64,000 nucleotides of DNA from NCBI RefSeq assembly GCF_000143415.4, contig NW_003314274.1, positions 1,387,775 through 1,451,774 on the forward strand. The letters are read 5' to 3'. The stretch comes from Selaginella moellendorffii. Taxonomy: Eukaryota; Streptophyta; Lycopodiopsida; Selaginellales; Selaginellaceae. Shown in pieces: positions 46,123-59,400 of this stretch. Every line of letters begins with the position of its first letter. Position 1 is the stretch's first letter. Under the pieces are notes generated by a model. That model ran no database searches and was not told the DNA's origin. It saw only the letters and a program-made list of their open reading frames with translations. Position numbers and translations under genes: made by a program.

Positions 46123-49100
46123 TGTGAGGTTGAAGTGTACAATTATGATACCATATACTAATATTAGCATAATGGGATTTTGGTAACTATTGGATTGGTT
46201 TCAATCCAAACCACTCACTCATGTATATAATTTATCCATATTCCATGCACTCACATTGGTGGAGTTGAGGGGTAATTTTGATTGTCTTTGAGAAGTGTTT
46301 AAATTTAGGATTCTATTATAGATCTAGCTTTTGTATTGTTTATATCTTCCCTTTCTTTTAGCTTTCTTTATTTTTATTTTTTTTGCTCTTTCCTTTTCAT
46401 TCATCTTTATAGCAAAGTAGTAGTTTGCTCCTCCTTTGACTTTGGAGTAGCAGTTGGTGCAATTGCTCAATGCTATGTGATTGCAATTGAGCAATCAAAC
46501 TCAGTTGATGGCAGCATTCATGGCACGTGGTACAGCTCCTCTTGCTCTTGGTGCCAATCCTTGCTTTGAGCCGAAGTTCTTTTGTGGGAATCTTGGGGAT
46601 GATATGTACTATTAGTTTGATCACTTTATAATGATTGCCACATATCATTCTTAGGATGATGCTCAATGTTTGTGTGAGTTTCTCATGTGTCTCTAAAAGA
46701 TGGTGCTACAATGGTACAATAGTTTAATTGCAACCACTCATGAGGATTGAAGCATTCTCCCAAATATTTCAAGTGTGCATTTAGATATACCAACGATTGT
46801 GATAATGCCTTTGCATTGTCTTTATCAAGGGCCATCTGAGTCAGTGATGCAATTTGATATTTATTTCCAAAGCCTCTTGCTTTGTGCGAAGCCAAATATG
46901 TCTAAGGAGATAAAGTTAGGAATGTTGTGGCTAACATTTGTCAAGATCTTGCAGACCTTGTGCATGCATTTGCTCCCGCCACCCTTGACAATGCTCTTTA
47001 TTTGGCATAACATTATGAGATGTCGCCTCTTCCACTTTTTGTTGCATATTTTTTAGCTCTACTTCTTATGGGAAATAATTCTATTCCAATGGAAGTTGAT
47101 GGTACTACTGCTCAAGTTCAAAGACAAGGCCGAGGATGTGGTCGTGGCTATGATGTCTACTATGGGCATGTGATAAAGTTGGTCACACTTATTAGCATTG
47201 TCAACATTTTCCAGATTAATGACTTCCATTATTGGGTGGAGACCTTGGCATCAACAACATTCTATTGGTGTTGCTGCAATGGAAAGTTTAGACACCAAGA
47301 TACTTCTAAGAAACAAAAAGTCACGTAAAGAGCAAAGGGACCTTGCACAAATAACTTAGTGACCCTTTCATCTTTCTTTCAAGAATATCATCAAAGGGTT
47401 CACTTGACATTAATTCATCCAGTGTTTACTTTCCAAGCTCATTTTTATAACAAAAGATCTTATATTATTCTCTCCATGTTGATTGATATAGGCTCGAGTT
47501 TATCGTCTATTACTCAGCCTATTTCCATATGTTACCGTTTACATTTGCATCGTGTGGCATAGTCAGTTTTCATTCTTTATGGCAACGATTGTACATATGC
47601 ATATGCATGGACCTAATTGTGAGTGTGGGCGATCTCAAGCTTGAATTGCAGTCATTACGAGTGGTGCTAAGTCAAGCTTTTGACCTCATCCTTAGTATAG
47701 ATTGGTTGCGACACAATCATGCCAAGTATAACTTTAAGGCTTCTCCCTTTTGTTTTATACTTTTTTATATTTGTTTTATTCCTATCATATTTGTTCTTTT
47801 TCATCCTTTTGCTTCTACCTCTGCTTCCATCACTTTTGTTTCCTCATTACTTCCTCCTATGTTTCTATTTTGTTTCTTTCTTCCCTTTTCTAATCCCTTC
47901 AACAGTCTTTGTGTTGCAGCGATTGACTACCTCATAAAGGAGTATGCCAATCTTTTTGAATTTGACCTGTCGTCTGGGGCCAAAATTAAAACATGTCATC
48001 CTATTCCAACTAAGGATGCTCACACAATCAAGGTTCCTATTCATCATTGGTCACTAAAAGAGATTAAGATTTCATATGCAAACGTCAATGAGATGTTAGA
48101 AAATAAAGTCGCGAAATCCTTGGGCATGTGAACTTTATCTTGTGACCAAGTTTGATAGGAGTATTCATTTTTGCATTGACTATTGTTTGTTAAACAAAGT
48201 GACAATTCTGGATGTATGTATACCCTCTTCATCACACACTACTGATCTCTTGAATTGTCTAGGGAGAAGTTGTTGATTCACTAAATTAGATTTTGCTTCT
48301 GGTTATTGGCAAGTACCAATGGTCGAAGATGATATTCCTAAGATTGTTTTTCATACATTGCTTGGTTTGTACAAGTTTCTGGTGATGCTATTTTATTTGA
48401 ACAATGCTTTAGCAACTTTCCAGCAAATAATGGACAAGATTCTTTGCAATATACTAAAGGTGACTACTAATTTCATTGATGATGTTTTAATCCACTTAGA
48501 GGGGATGTGGGAGGAATATATCCATGATATTCGTAAAGTGTTGGATGGACTTCAGGATATTAGTTTAAAGTTGAACCAGTTGAAATGTGTGTTTAGGTCC
48601 AAGGACACAATTTATTTTAGGTATTGTATTTCTTGTGAGGGTTTGCAAGTTGATCTTAACAAATTTGTGGCTATTCTAAAGTTCCCTACTCCAAAGTGTG
48701 TGAATGATGTGCAACACTTTATGGGCAAGGTGTAATATTTCGGTTATTTTGTTAATCATCATTCCGATTACACTGCACTGTTGCCAACGTTGCTGAAGTC
48801 ATTAATGGCATCTTTCATCTAGTCTGCAGATTGTGAGTGGGTGTTTACAAATCTCAAAGAGCTATTGATGACTCCTCCCTTTTTGGTGTATTCTGACTAC
48901 ACTTGACCTTTCATTTTATGTATGGATGCTTTTGACATTGCTCTTAGACGTGTGTTGTTGCAAGAGAGGCTGAGTATGCTTGGTTAGTGCCATCCCATTA
49001 CATATATCAGTTGTACGTCATAACCAATAGAGGTGAACTACTCCACGATAGAGAAAAAGTGTTTAGAGCAGTTTGGGGTTTCAAGAAACTTCATACATAT

Positions 49101-50055
49101 CTACATAGTTTTTGGACATTACTAAAAGGTGATCATACTATAGTTACTTTATTATTGAAGCGGAAAAACTTGATTAGTCTTGGGCATTGAAACTTTAAAT
49201 ATATAATTTTGATGTTGTTCATCGCTTGGGGAGTTTTATAATTAATGTTGATACCCTTTCTCAAGCTCATTTTCCTTCTTTGCTCTCTTCTCATGTTTCT
49301 GACGAGCTTGTTATTCTTGCATTTATGGATTTTTTTAGACAAGGATTCTATGTCATTGGCAGTTGTTATACTTGATGTTTAGTGTTCACAAAATACAGAT
49401 GCAAAGCAAGATTTACCTTCTTTTGATGAGATTTATGAGGCTCAAAAGATTGAGCCATGGATTCAAATGCATTATGATGGGTTTGAGAATCTTGGATCAC
49501 TTGTTGATAACTTGCTATTTCGACATTTATATTCTAAATTATGGTCGACTACTAGCAATGAGTATGTCAATATTGCTTTTGACTACTTATATTGTTGGGT
49601 GGAAGTTGGTGCTCTTGCTAATACATCTGCCATTACTGTTAATTACTTCTTCCTCAATTGAATAGTGTTTTAGCATTCCTGCCTAAAGCAAATTCTTTCG
49701 GATAATAGTCTTGCATTTATGGTTGAAGCATTTCATGTTTTAACGTCTTGTTTGAGGATATGCCACACTTTCACAAATGTTTATCATCCATAGTTAAACA
49801 ATCTGATGGAATGGCTCATTTAGACCTTCAAAGGGATGATTGTGAAATACATGAATTATTGCATTTGGATTAGGATGCCATCTCTTTAGCATATGTTACA
49901 AGAGTGCAAAGTTCTACTAGTGCTTCACTATCTAAACTTCTATATGGTCATGATCTAATACTACCAATAGAGTTGGGTTTACTATCGTAGTTGCCACAGG
50001 ATGCTGATACTAGGTCATGGGATCAATATTTGACAAGCATTCTTCCACTTATCCA
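46123..50055 (+). mobile_element. Second gypsy family, copy 1, truncated at its 3' end
   Basis: The 5' LTR (46123-46255, TGTGAGGT...CACTCACA) is followed by TTGGTGGAG and decayed gag. Protease and pol fragments follow. Reverse transcriptase at 48319-48735 keeps the FIDDVLIH catalytic site, and RNase H traces lie at 48987-49190. Integrase traces lie at about 49690-49990. The frame is broken throughout. The element stops without a 3' LTR exactly where the right arm of the inverted duplication begins. Confidence 0.82.
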
Positions 50056-52102
50056 AGAATTATAAATTTTTAAAACAAGTAAAAAGGCATTCTTCTCCAC
50101 TTAATTTATTGTACCTTTTGTTATTGTATTATTTTATAATTTATTATCACTACCCTCACTATTATCTTTTTTATTTCTTATGTGGCTTGATTGTGATATG
50201 CAATGAGATAGTTATTGCAACCCCTAGCCCTTGAATTACTACCATAAGAAAAAAAATTGCAAGAGTTGAAACTACCAACATTAAAAATCATATATATTTA
50301 TGTGTAGTTTCCTCTCTTTGAATAAAAGTGTGATTAAATATCCATAAATTCTAAACAAGTAAACCCCTCAAAAATATATTTTATAGAAGAATGATACCTA
50401 TCTTTTATATGCAACAAATATATTCAATGGTTGCTTTTACCTTTTAAACAATTACATGACTTTTACAAAAGAATCTTAGTTAAAATTTAATAACTTTAAA
50501 TTCTGACCAAAAACTATAGTAATGATTTTAAAGAAGTCATAATTTTAATATTTTTACAAACAAATCTTATCTTATTTTATGTTTTGACAAACCTATCTAT
50601 TATGGCATGTAGTAAATATTTAAACTCTTGAATATGAAGTGTCTTCTAAAACATTTTTATTTATATAAAGTGCAAAGAGTTAGAAAAATATAATATAAAT
50701 TTTTTTGCCATAAACCTTAATTTTCTAAATTTATAGTGTTTGTAAATTGCTGAACTTATGAGCTCAACTCTTCAACTCGTGACCTCAAGAATTTTTTGCA
50801 CTCTTATCTTTGTCTTACATTAACTTCTTCATATATTAAGCATTAATCCTTTAATAGCATACATTCGGGAGTTTGGCTTTATCCCCTTGTTTAATGGCCA
50901 AAGTTGTTTTCACTCATGTTCCTATTTGTGCACCTTAAAGAAACTCTATATTGGACTTCGACTTTGGTTCTCTACAAAGGCAATTTCTTGAAATCCATTG
51001 GTAAACAAGCAAGGAAACCTTAGCATTTTCATATGAGGATATCTCAGTACCTTACAATTAGACAAGATGGAGTATATATTGAGCACAAGGAATCATTTGA
51101 CAACCAAAAATATTGAGTCAATGCAAGGCTCTAATAGGAGTAACAATGTAAGAAAACTCTCAATCTCGATAGAAGTGTGAATCCAGATGGGAGCTGCAAT
51201 GAAAGATTTGGAAGATCAAGCCAAGCAAACTCAATATGATATACTTTGAGAAGAAGAAAAACATAGCAATGCAGTTGTGCTAATTAATCTTCCTCTTTTT
51301 CATCTAGGGTGCTTGAAACTAAAGTCTATGAATAATCCCACCACAATGTTCATATGGTTCACCCACTCCCACTCCCAGTTTATAGATCACTCTGAATAAA
51401 GTCTATAATATGTCTATAGCGATCAGACAAAAAACTTTATGGTAGTTTAGAATATCTTTGAAAACTTTAATGAAGAAAATAATAGGGCTATAGCATATGG
51501 ATATTTGTAACCTGGTGCTAGCCCTAAAAACACAGGAAATTACTTGTGGAATATCCACTATAGTAGGATTGGTAATCCTAATCCGGGAGTGGACGGTGTC
51601 CAGTGTTCACCCTAACTCTAAAATATCCAAACATATTTTAGGAGATTCCTTCATCTTGAACTTTTTCTTAATTCATTTGTAACAAAGGTTTTATATAAAA
51701 TGTTAAGTATCACTGAGTGTTTTTCCACTCTCATGTAAGCCATAACTCAATCAGCTCTAACCTGGATGAACAGATCCATCTCCTTTTTTAGCCCAGCAAT
51801 TGTTGATACAATTATAAGGAATTACACTGCTTGATTTTGTTGCATGTGGTATAAATCAAAGACAGTCATGTACTTCTGTGGAAAGACACTCTACTAGCCC
51901 CACACAAGTACAATCCCATCGCAAAAAGACCCATGAGGATTGACATTTACCTAGCAAGAGCGTTTGCAGTTTGGACATTCAATTTGTATAACCTAAGAGG
52001 TTATCAGGGAGGATTGGATTATCAGTTTAAATGAAAATATTCCTTTTCATTAAAATTTTAGTTCATTTCATCTCATAGACCGTTTATATAAATTTAAAAA
52101 GC

Positions 52103-53104
52103 TCAGTAAACAAGTTGTATTGGCACAGCTATTGAGCAAGTAAACCCTTGTCTAGTCCAAGTCTTTGAATTCACATCATACGAAAAGCAAACCTTGCTCT
52201 TCTTACCTCCTTTGCAAGAGCAAGAAAAGTTGAGAACACTCTCAATTTGCCCAGTAAATCTAAATTCCCCAGCCTCCAAACCCACAACATACTCACTCAA
52301 AAATTCAGTCCAGATTTCTTTTACTTCAATATGAACTTCCCAAACCTCCACTCTACCTTTCTTCTCTGCATTCAGCACGAGCACGTAGAGTTTGTTGGCC
52401 CATGCAGCAACGCAGACACCATCACCAACTTTATCATACAGATGCGAATAGAAAAACTCGTTGCGTGTCAAGTCATACTGGAGGAGCCACTTTTGATCGC
52501 GCGAAGCAGTACAATACACTACACCATCTAGCAGCACCGGGATCGATCCAGGGGCGACGTCCCCTTTGGCAGGAATCCACGCCACCTGGCCGCGAACGAA
52601 GGTGTAGAGCGTGCCATCCGAGAACCACACCACAACCTTGTAATCCCCGGGAGGAGAATTCGAAGCGGCAGCAAAGAGGCAGACCCTGGACATGTCCCCA
52701 AATCGCAGGTAGGGGATCTCCTCCCACTTGGCCACGAAGGGACTCCCGACGAAGAGCCTCCTCTCCTGCGAGGAGCGCGCCAGGACGAGGCGCTTGTCCT
52801 GGGACACTGCGCACAGCCAGTCGGGGTCGGGGACATCCCTCTCCACGTTTTCAAAGTGCTGCGGCGCCCATCGCATCATCACGCCGCTGCTGTCCTGGAT
52901 CGAATTGCTATCTAGGAAGAGTTTGGCACTGTCCCTGTACGAGCTCCGGAAGCTGGGTGCATCCACCACAGATCTCCACACCTGGCACACACATCTTGCC
53001 CTTAGAACACCTGAGAAAGGGAGCCTGCGAAGGATCTCCCTGACTAGCTCCGGCATAAGGCCGGACATCCCTGCCCACGCCATCTTGCGCGATGCCATAA
53101 CCAC
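52103..53104 (-). CDS. F-box protein, copy 2
   Basis: A 333-residue single-exon twin of the gene at 21133-22122. The ORF opens MVMASRK, and the second ATG corresponds to the start of copy 1. The F-box (LMPELVREILRRLPF, ARCVCQVWRSVV) and the whole beta-rich C-terminal part are intact. Differences from copy 1 are an extra DP in VPDPDW and single substitutions (M for R near the start, E for K in RNEFF, E for V in NAEKK). Its role as an SCF ubiquitin ligase adaptor is inferred from the family. Both copies lie between inverted 0.5-kb modules. Confidence 0.84.
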   Translation of the reverse strand: MVMASRKMAWAGMSGLMPELVREILRRLPFSGVLRARCVCQVWRSVVDAPSFRSSYRDSAKLFLDSNSIQDSSGVMMRWAPQHFENVERDVPDPDWLCAVSQDKRLVLARSSQERRLFVGSPFVAKWEEIPYLRFGDMSRVCLFAAASNSPPGDYKVVVWFSDGTLYTFVRGQVAWIPAKGDVAPGSIPVLLDGVVYCTASRDQKWLLQYDLTRNEFFYSHLYDKVGDGVCVAAWANKLYVLVLNAEKKGRVEVWEVHIEVKEIWTEFLSEYVVGLEAGEFRFTGQIESVLNFSCSCKGGKKSKVCFSYDVNSKTWTRQGFTCSIAVPIQLVY

Positions 53105-53149
53105 CGGGCCCTAAGGGTTAAGCCAATGGCAGCTTAACTAACAAAAGGT

Positions 53150-53700
53150 ATGAAGTTTAAGTTTTCAAAGATATTTGTTTTGCCTGGTTGCTACAATATT
53201 ATAGACTTTGGAGATCAGAGTGATCTATAAACTGGGACTGGGAGTGGGAGTGGGAAGACCATATGAACATTGTGGTGGGATTATCCAGCTCTCTGGCTCC
53301 ATAGACTAAGATCAGCCAGCATGACTACATTGCTGTGTTTTTCTTCTTCTTGAAGTATACCACATCCTGATCTTCCAAATCTTTCACTGCAGCTCCCATC
53401 TGGATCCGGATTTCTATTGAGATTGAGAGTTTTCATACATTCTTCCTCCAACCTTTGGAACTTGTCAATGATATCGAGAGACATTAGAGGCTTGCAGCGA
53501 CATAATCTTTTGGGCTGTCAAACGATTCCTCGTGCTCAGTACATACTCCATCTTGTCTAACTGTATGAAAAGGCCGAGGTTTCCTTGCTTGTATACCAAT
53601 GGATTTCAACGATTCTGATGGTCTTTTTCTTTGCGAAGTCCAATTTAGAGCTTCTTTAAGGTGCACAAACGGGAACATGAGCGCGGTTGCTTCCAACGAC
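53150..53700 (-). repeat. F-box-flanking module D
   Basis: The right-arm counterpart of module A, in reverse orientation. It contains two short open frames on the minus strand (53484-53281 and 53696-53484) with no recognisable motif. Together with module C it brackets the second F-box gene. Confidence 0.65.
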
Positions 53701-53879
53701 TTCTGTAAAAATCTGGTTCACAGGTACACTCTTTTTCTGAAATTTATGTTCTCCAGATATGAACAAGGCTAAAACAGTGATAGTATCTATTCTCTCCAAG
53801 TATTCATGGTGAATGCGCATCACTCCATTCAGTCCAGATCATCTGGTAAGTCTTCTGTTTTTTGCTTTATGTTTCTGCA

Positions 53880-54499
53880 TTATTTTCTTTCTTTCCTTCG
53901 TTGAACGGAAATGCATCTGGTCTGTCCAATGCATTGCCATTGCCTCACGCACAAGCCGAGAAATTTACAACGAACACAGGAAGTGGAGCAGCAAACTTCT
54001 CGTAAGTGGTCCCCGTTCGTTTTTTTTTTTTTTTTTGACATCAAAAGGCCGCGAACGCGTTGTATTGCGACCTCAAGGGCGGGCCTCATTTCTCCTTGCA
54101 AGCACCAAGTGACGACGTTAATGTATACTCGATTTGCCAAAGTTCTCCATTATTTACAGGGACATATTATATGTGTGAGAGCAAAAAAGAGCGAAGGCAT
54201 TGGCTTTGTGTCCGCCTGAGCAAGAGCCTCAATGCTGCTACATAGGATCCTCTTCCTAAAGACCTCCTGTCTGCATTCATTTTCTGTTTCTTTCCCTTTT
54301 GTTTTGGTGCCATGGTGGGGATATTGCAGCGAGGATGTTCAAAGTAGCTATCTTCTTCTTTTCTAAGGGTGTTGAAACCTTTCTTGTAAGAAAGAAGAGA
54401 GAACGCACTGTTTAACGATGTTTTGACGCTCCTCTGTTGCAAGACCCCAGAGATTGGAGAGAACGCCAAGGCCGGGACGGTGGCGAAGCTGGAATCCAT
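53880..54499 (-). pseudogene. Second copy of the unrecognised locus, frame-disrupted
   Basis: The counterpart of 19720-20381. The first part stays open (54499-54167, beginning MDSSFATVPALAF). Downstream there is a stop after a short frame-shifted segment. The 7-base A run of the left copy is 17 bases here (on the plus strand, 17 T at about 54020-54036). The lower frame is therefore shifted relative to copy 1. Confidence 0.4.
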
Positions 54500-54675
54500 C
54501 TCGATCCAAGAGGAAGTGGGCTTCGCAGAAGAGGAGCCAGATGGCGTAGTTTCTATGCGTTTATATTTAATATAGCCTTCTCATTTTGCTTAATTACGGA
54601 GTTTTCTAACAGGGGAAGCGTGTTGTAGAAGCTCCCCAAAATCTTAAAACTAGCCGTTGTAACGAAGAACCCTAG

Positions 54676-54742
54676 AAATGGGGATGGGGAAGGTAAGAAA
54701 TCTTTCTCGCGCAGCTCCTGATCAGTCTCGTCTACAGGATCG
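54676..54742 (+). pseudogene. 5' fragment of the proline-rich gene
   Basis: It holds ATGGGGATGGGGAAG, an intron matching intron 1 of the gene at 18011-19537 (GTAAGAAATCTTTC...GTCTACAG) and the first bases of exon 2, after which homology ends. The Gly-Asp-coding repeat of exon 1 is missing. It is a fragment created by the arm boundary. Confidence 0.75.
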
Positions 54743-56403
54743 TCTACAGGCGGGTCAGATGGCATCCTCTCTTTCATATGAAGAGCTTGTCATAGATTCT
54801 AAAGTCCCGAGGCTTGGTTTTGCGATTGACAGGGATGGACTGAAGTTGTGGCGAGGCTTTCAGAGATCCATCTCGTGGGCGAAAGCCTGGTGATGTGAGT
54901 AGTGCATCGGTACAAGTTGGGATATTAAGTTCCCTGGTATGTTTCTTGTTATTCCCCAAGCATTTTACTTTGAAAGCTCTAGCACCAGAAAGACCACTGA
55001 ACCGGGCAAACAGTGTGGTCTCCAAGAAGTGATAGACGCTCAACTTATAGTTACGTATATGACAGTCCGGCTTCTCACTCACCATCAGTGACGACAAACT
55101 CACTCACCTTTTATTAGGACCACTTGAGGACTTTGCATACATTGCAATTATGAATCTCTTTAAGAGTAAGCACTAAAATTGATATTCCTTTGAGGTAAGA
55201 AAAGGGAAGATGAGTTTATATAAATTGGGTTTGATATATGTTATAAAAAAAAATTCAAAAAAATTAGTATTCAAGAAAGGAAGATACATGGGAACATGAC
55301 CTTTTATTGAGATATTACACAATTGGATAAAGAAGAAAGTGATTCTACCTACACAAACAATAATAAATATAGTGAAGGTAGTGGTTTGTGGTATATTTAT
55401 GAAGTACACTCTCTAAGCTTTTATTATGAGATTGCTAATGAAGATGTTAGTATGGACTTTGCAACAAAAAGCTTTTACAAGTTTGATGTTGAATATCATT
55501 TTACTCCAAGACATTGCCCACAAATTGAATTACCTCAAGTGGTTAATGAAGAAAGTGCATCATAACAAGTTGAAATTGTTTATTAAAGCATGAAGCTGAG
55601 GGAATGGGTAATTTGCCAAGTGTTAACAAAATTTAATGTAATATAGTGATACTTCTAAAATGCAAATGCTAGATCTAGATCTATGGTGACAAATTTATTT
55701 ATGTTCTATCCCCATATTTCCATAGGGAATAAAAGCAAGTAAAATATTAAAGATAGTGTTGATTGTATTGTTGCAATATCAATATTAACCATACTAAGTA
55801 GCTTAAAGACATTATAGTGATAAAATTTGATGCAATACCTTAAGAATGGCTATGTTAATGGGTCATCCTCACCTTGGATAAGATTGAAAACCTTAAGAAA
55901 TTTAGTTTAAATCTTAAGAGTAGAGTTGAAGACATGAGTGACAAAATTAATATTATTCCAATAAAGATACATAAAAGGCTAGCAAGAAAAGGTAAGATAG
56001 CTAAATTTATTGGTCCCATTTATGAAAACAAAAGGTGGAAAGTACATAACTACTATTCAAGACTTTCCTTTTTAGGAAGGCATATACTCCTTACAAGCAT
56101 ATGTATTACATTTTTATTAGAATCCTATAGTGCATATTATATACACCAAATAATCTTTATTACTGTCGAGTTATAAAAATATTTTTGGATGTAGTTAGAT
56201 TATATTTTATTCTCTATTGATAATATAAGCTTTTATATTTTATAAAATTACTAGAAATAAGTTTATATTCATATGTCTCATAGATACATGGCCTTATAAA
56301 ATAATATTAACTCAAACTTAATCATTTTTAAAATTTGATAGATCTTTGATATTTATAATTAATTTAAATATTGTAAAAATTTAAATTAAATTTAAATTAA
56401 ATG
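54743..56403. other. AT-rich spacer, no supported gene
   Basis: Open frames at 55323-55565 and 55874-56176 are AT-rich, lysine- and asparagine-rich and lack motifs. They may be chance or remnants. Confidence 0.45.
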
Positions 56404-59400
56404 TGTGAGTGTATGGAATATAAAAAGGGAATACAAAAAATGTGCATATCAATTAGCTTAAAAACCCTAATTTATATATAGGAGTGAGTGGTCCAAATTG
56501 AAACCAATCTGATGGCTACCAAAATCCCATTACGTTAATACTAACATATGGTATCGTAGCCGTACACTTGGACCTCACATCATCCCCTCCTCTTGGAATA
56601 ATAGAAGACCATCAAGGTTCTCTCGTAGATGGGCCGGGATTGGGTGGAATATTAGGAGGAGGCATTAATAGATTTGTAGGTGATATCAATTGTTTTGAAT
56701 CCTTTTGTATGAAGCATTTTAACTGTTCCACATGCACAATTTCTAAAGGATCATCCTATTAGATATCATGCTAAATCTCATAAACTTGTGGTCCAACTTG
56801 CTGCAATACCTGATATAGTCCTTTCCACTAAACAAGGAGCCTCTTAGATAAACCACGTATCGTAAGATGAGGAAAACGGACTAACACTAAGTCATCCACT
56901 TTGTACTCTTGTAATGCTATTGTTGTCTCACTTGTATGCAGTTTGGTAAACTCTGCTTGGACAAATGGAAGAATGTTTGTCAAATATTAATCCCACAACC
57001 TAGCATTGACAACTCATGGCAATTGCGAAGGTAAACCCAGCTCCGTTGGTAATATTGGATTATGACTATATAGGAGTTTATATGGTGAAACACCAATAGA
57101 ACTCTGCACCCCTATAATATATGTACATCGAATAGACGCCAAATAACCATCTTAATCTAATGTTGAAAGTTCATGTACTTCGCAATCATCCCTTTGAATG
57201 TCCGAATGAGCCATTCCACCAAACCATATGATTGTGGATGATAAGCACTCGTGAAAGTGTGGCATATTCCCAACTGAGATGTCAAAACATAAAATGCCTT
57301 AGCCATAAATGTGGGACCATTATCTGAAAGAATCTGCTCCAGACAAGAATGCTGGAATACCACTCAATTGAGGAAGTATATAACAACAATTGCAAAGGTG
57401 CTAGCAAGAGCACCAATTTCCACCTAATGAGTCAAGTAATCAGAAGCAATAATAACATACTCATTGCTAACAGTTGATCGTGGAAAAAGTCTCATAAAAT
57501 CAAATGCCATCAACTCAAACGGATGGGAAATTGCAATTAACTCCAACTATCCTCTTACAGCATAAAGGGGAGTATTATAAGCTTGGAACCAAACAAAGCT
57601 ATACATATACCAAAACATCATGTCGCATCTTTGGCCAATAGAAATATCCATATGGCTTTTCAGTCACACAATAATGTCCCATATGCCTGCTTAAAACAGG
57701 AGCATGGAGGAACTGTGGAATAAAGATTGAAGGCACCATCAGCCATAAGTGATCATTAGGATCCATCCTCACAAAATAAAGAAGGTCATTTTCAAGATGA
57801 TATTGAGAATGTAAATGCCAAAATGGCAAGTCATCAACAAATGATGAAATATTCTCAAACTCATCATGAAGCCTTTGAATCTATGGCTCAATCTTTTGAG
57901 CCTTGTGAATTTCATCAAGAGAAAGTAGATCTTGCTCTGCACCTTGTGGACACTAAACGTCAAGTACAACAACCGCCGATGGCATAGAATCCTTGTCTAG
58001 AAAATCCATAAATGCTAAAACAACAAGCTCGTCTGAAACATGAAAAGAGAGCAAAGAAGGAAAAGGAGCTCAAGAAAGGGCATCAGCATCAGCCATAGAA
58101 CTCCCCGAGTGATGAACAACATCAAAATTATATATTTGAAGCCTCAAAGCCCACCGAGTAGTATAACCAACTAAGTTTTTCTACTTCAATAATGAAGTAA
58201 CAGCAGCATGATCACTTTTTAGTAATGTTTGAGAACCATATAGATATGCATAAAGTTTCTCGAAACCCCAGACTACTACTAAACACTCCTTCTCTATCAT
58301 GGAGTAGTTCACCTCCGCTAGTTGTAATGTACAACTGATGTATGCAATGGGATGGCGCTAACTAGGCATACTCGGGCTCTCTTGCATCAACACATCTCCA
58401 AAACCAATATCATAAACATCCACACACAAAATGAAAGGTCAAGTGTAGTCAGGATATACAAAAACCAAAGGAGTCGTCAATATCACTTTGAGATTTATGC
58501 ACATTCACTCATAGTCCATAGACCAAATAAAAGATGATGTTGATGACTTTAGCAATACTCGCAATAGTGCATGATTAGAAAGATGATCCACGAAATGATC
58601 GAGATATTGCACCTTGTCTAGGAAGTGCTACACATCATTCACACACTTCGGAGTAGAGAACTTTAGAACAGCCACAAGTTTGTCAAAATCAACTTATAAA
58701 CCCTCACAAGAAGCACAGTACCCAAGATAAGTTATATCGTTAGACCTTAACATGCACTTCGACCACTTCAGTTTTAAACCAATAACCGATCCAACACTTT
58801 ACGAACATCACAACCCACGTCCTCTCCAAGTGGATCAAGACATCATCAATGAAGTCAACAGTTACCTCCAGCATATCGCAAAGAACCTCATCTATCATTC
58901 GCTGAAAAATTGCTAGAGCATTGTTCAAACTAAACAGCATCACCAAGAACTCGTACAAAATAAATGATGTATGAAAATCAATCTTAGGAATATCTTCTTC
59001 AGCCATAGGTACATGCTAGTACCCAAAAGCACAATCTAGTTTGGTGAACTAGTAACTTCTCCCCAAACAATTTAAGAAATCAATAGTGTGAAGAAGAGGG
59101 TATATATCAAAGATCGTCACTTCATTTCACGGACAATAGTCAATGCAGAAATGAATACTCCCATCAGACTTCGTAATAAGATGAGGCCATCTCTATTGTC
59201 TCTGCAGACCAGACATGCCCAAGGACTCCACGACTTTCAAATAAAACCCTTTTCTAACATTATTTTGATATTTGCATGTAAAATCTTGATCTCTTTGGCT
59301 GAGCAACGATGAACCTTGATTAAACGAGCATCCTTAGTTGAAATCAAATGATGGGTGGCAATCTTGGCCCCAGACAATAAATTAAATTCAAAGAAATTGG

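Larger units (their letters stand above)
50056..54742 (-). repeat. Right arm of large inverted duplication
   Basis: The reverse complement of 19441-24095, beginning inside the truncated gypsy copy and ending just after the start of exon 2 of the duplicated proline-rich gene 5' end. It includes module C (about 50930-51485), the F-box gene, module D (about 53150-53700) and the second copy of the unrecognised locus. A small insertion near 51555-51620 is not present in the left arm. Confidence 0.9.

Noticed and set aside
52103-53104. Independent second F-box gene
   Set aside because: It is part of the inverted duplication and nearly identical to the left copy, so it is listed as a duplicate rather than a separate family member.
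55874-56176. 100-codon open frame in the AT-rich spacer
   Set aside because: Low-complexity Ile/Lys/Asn composition with no motif; probably chance.
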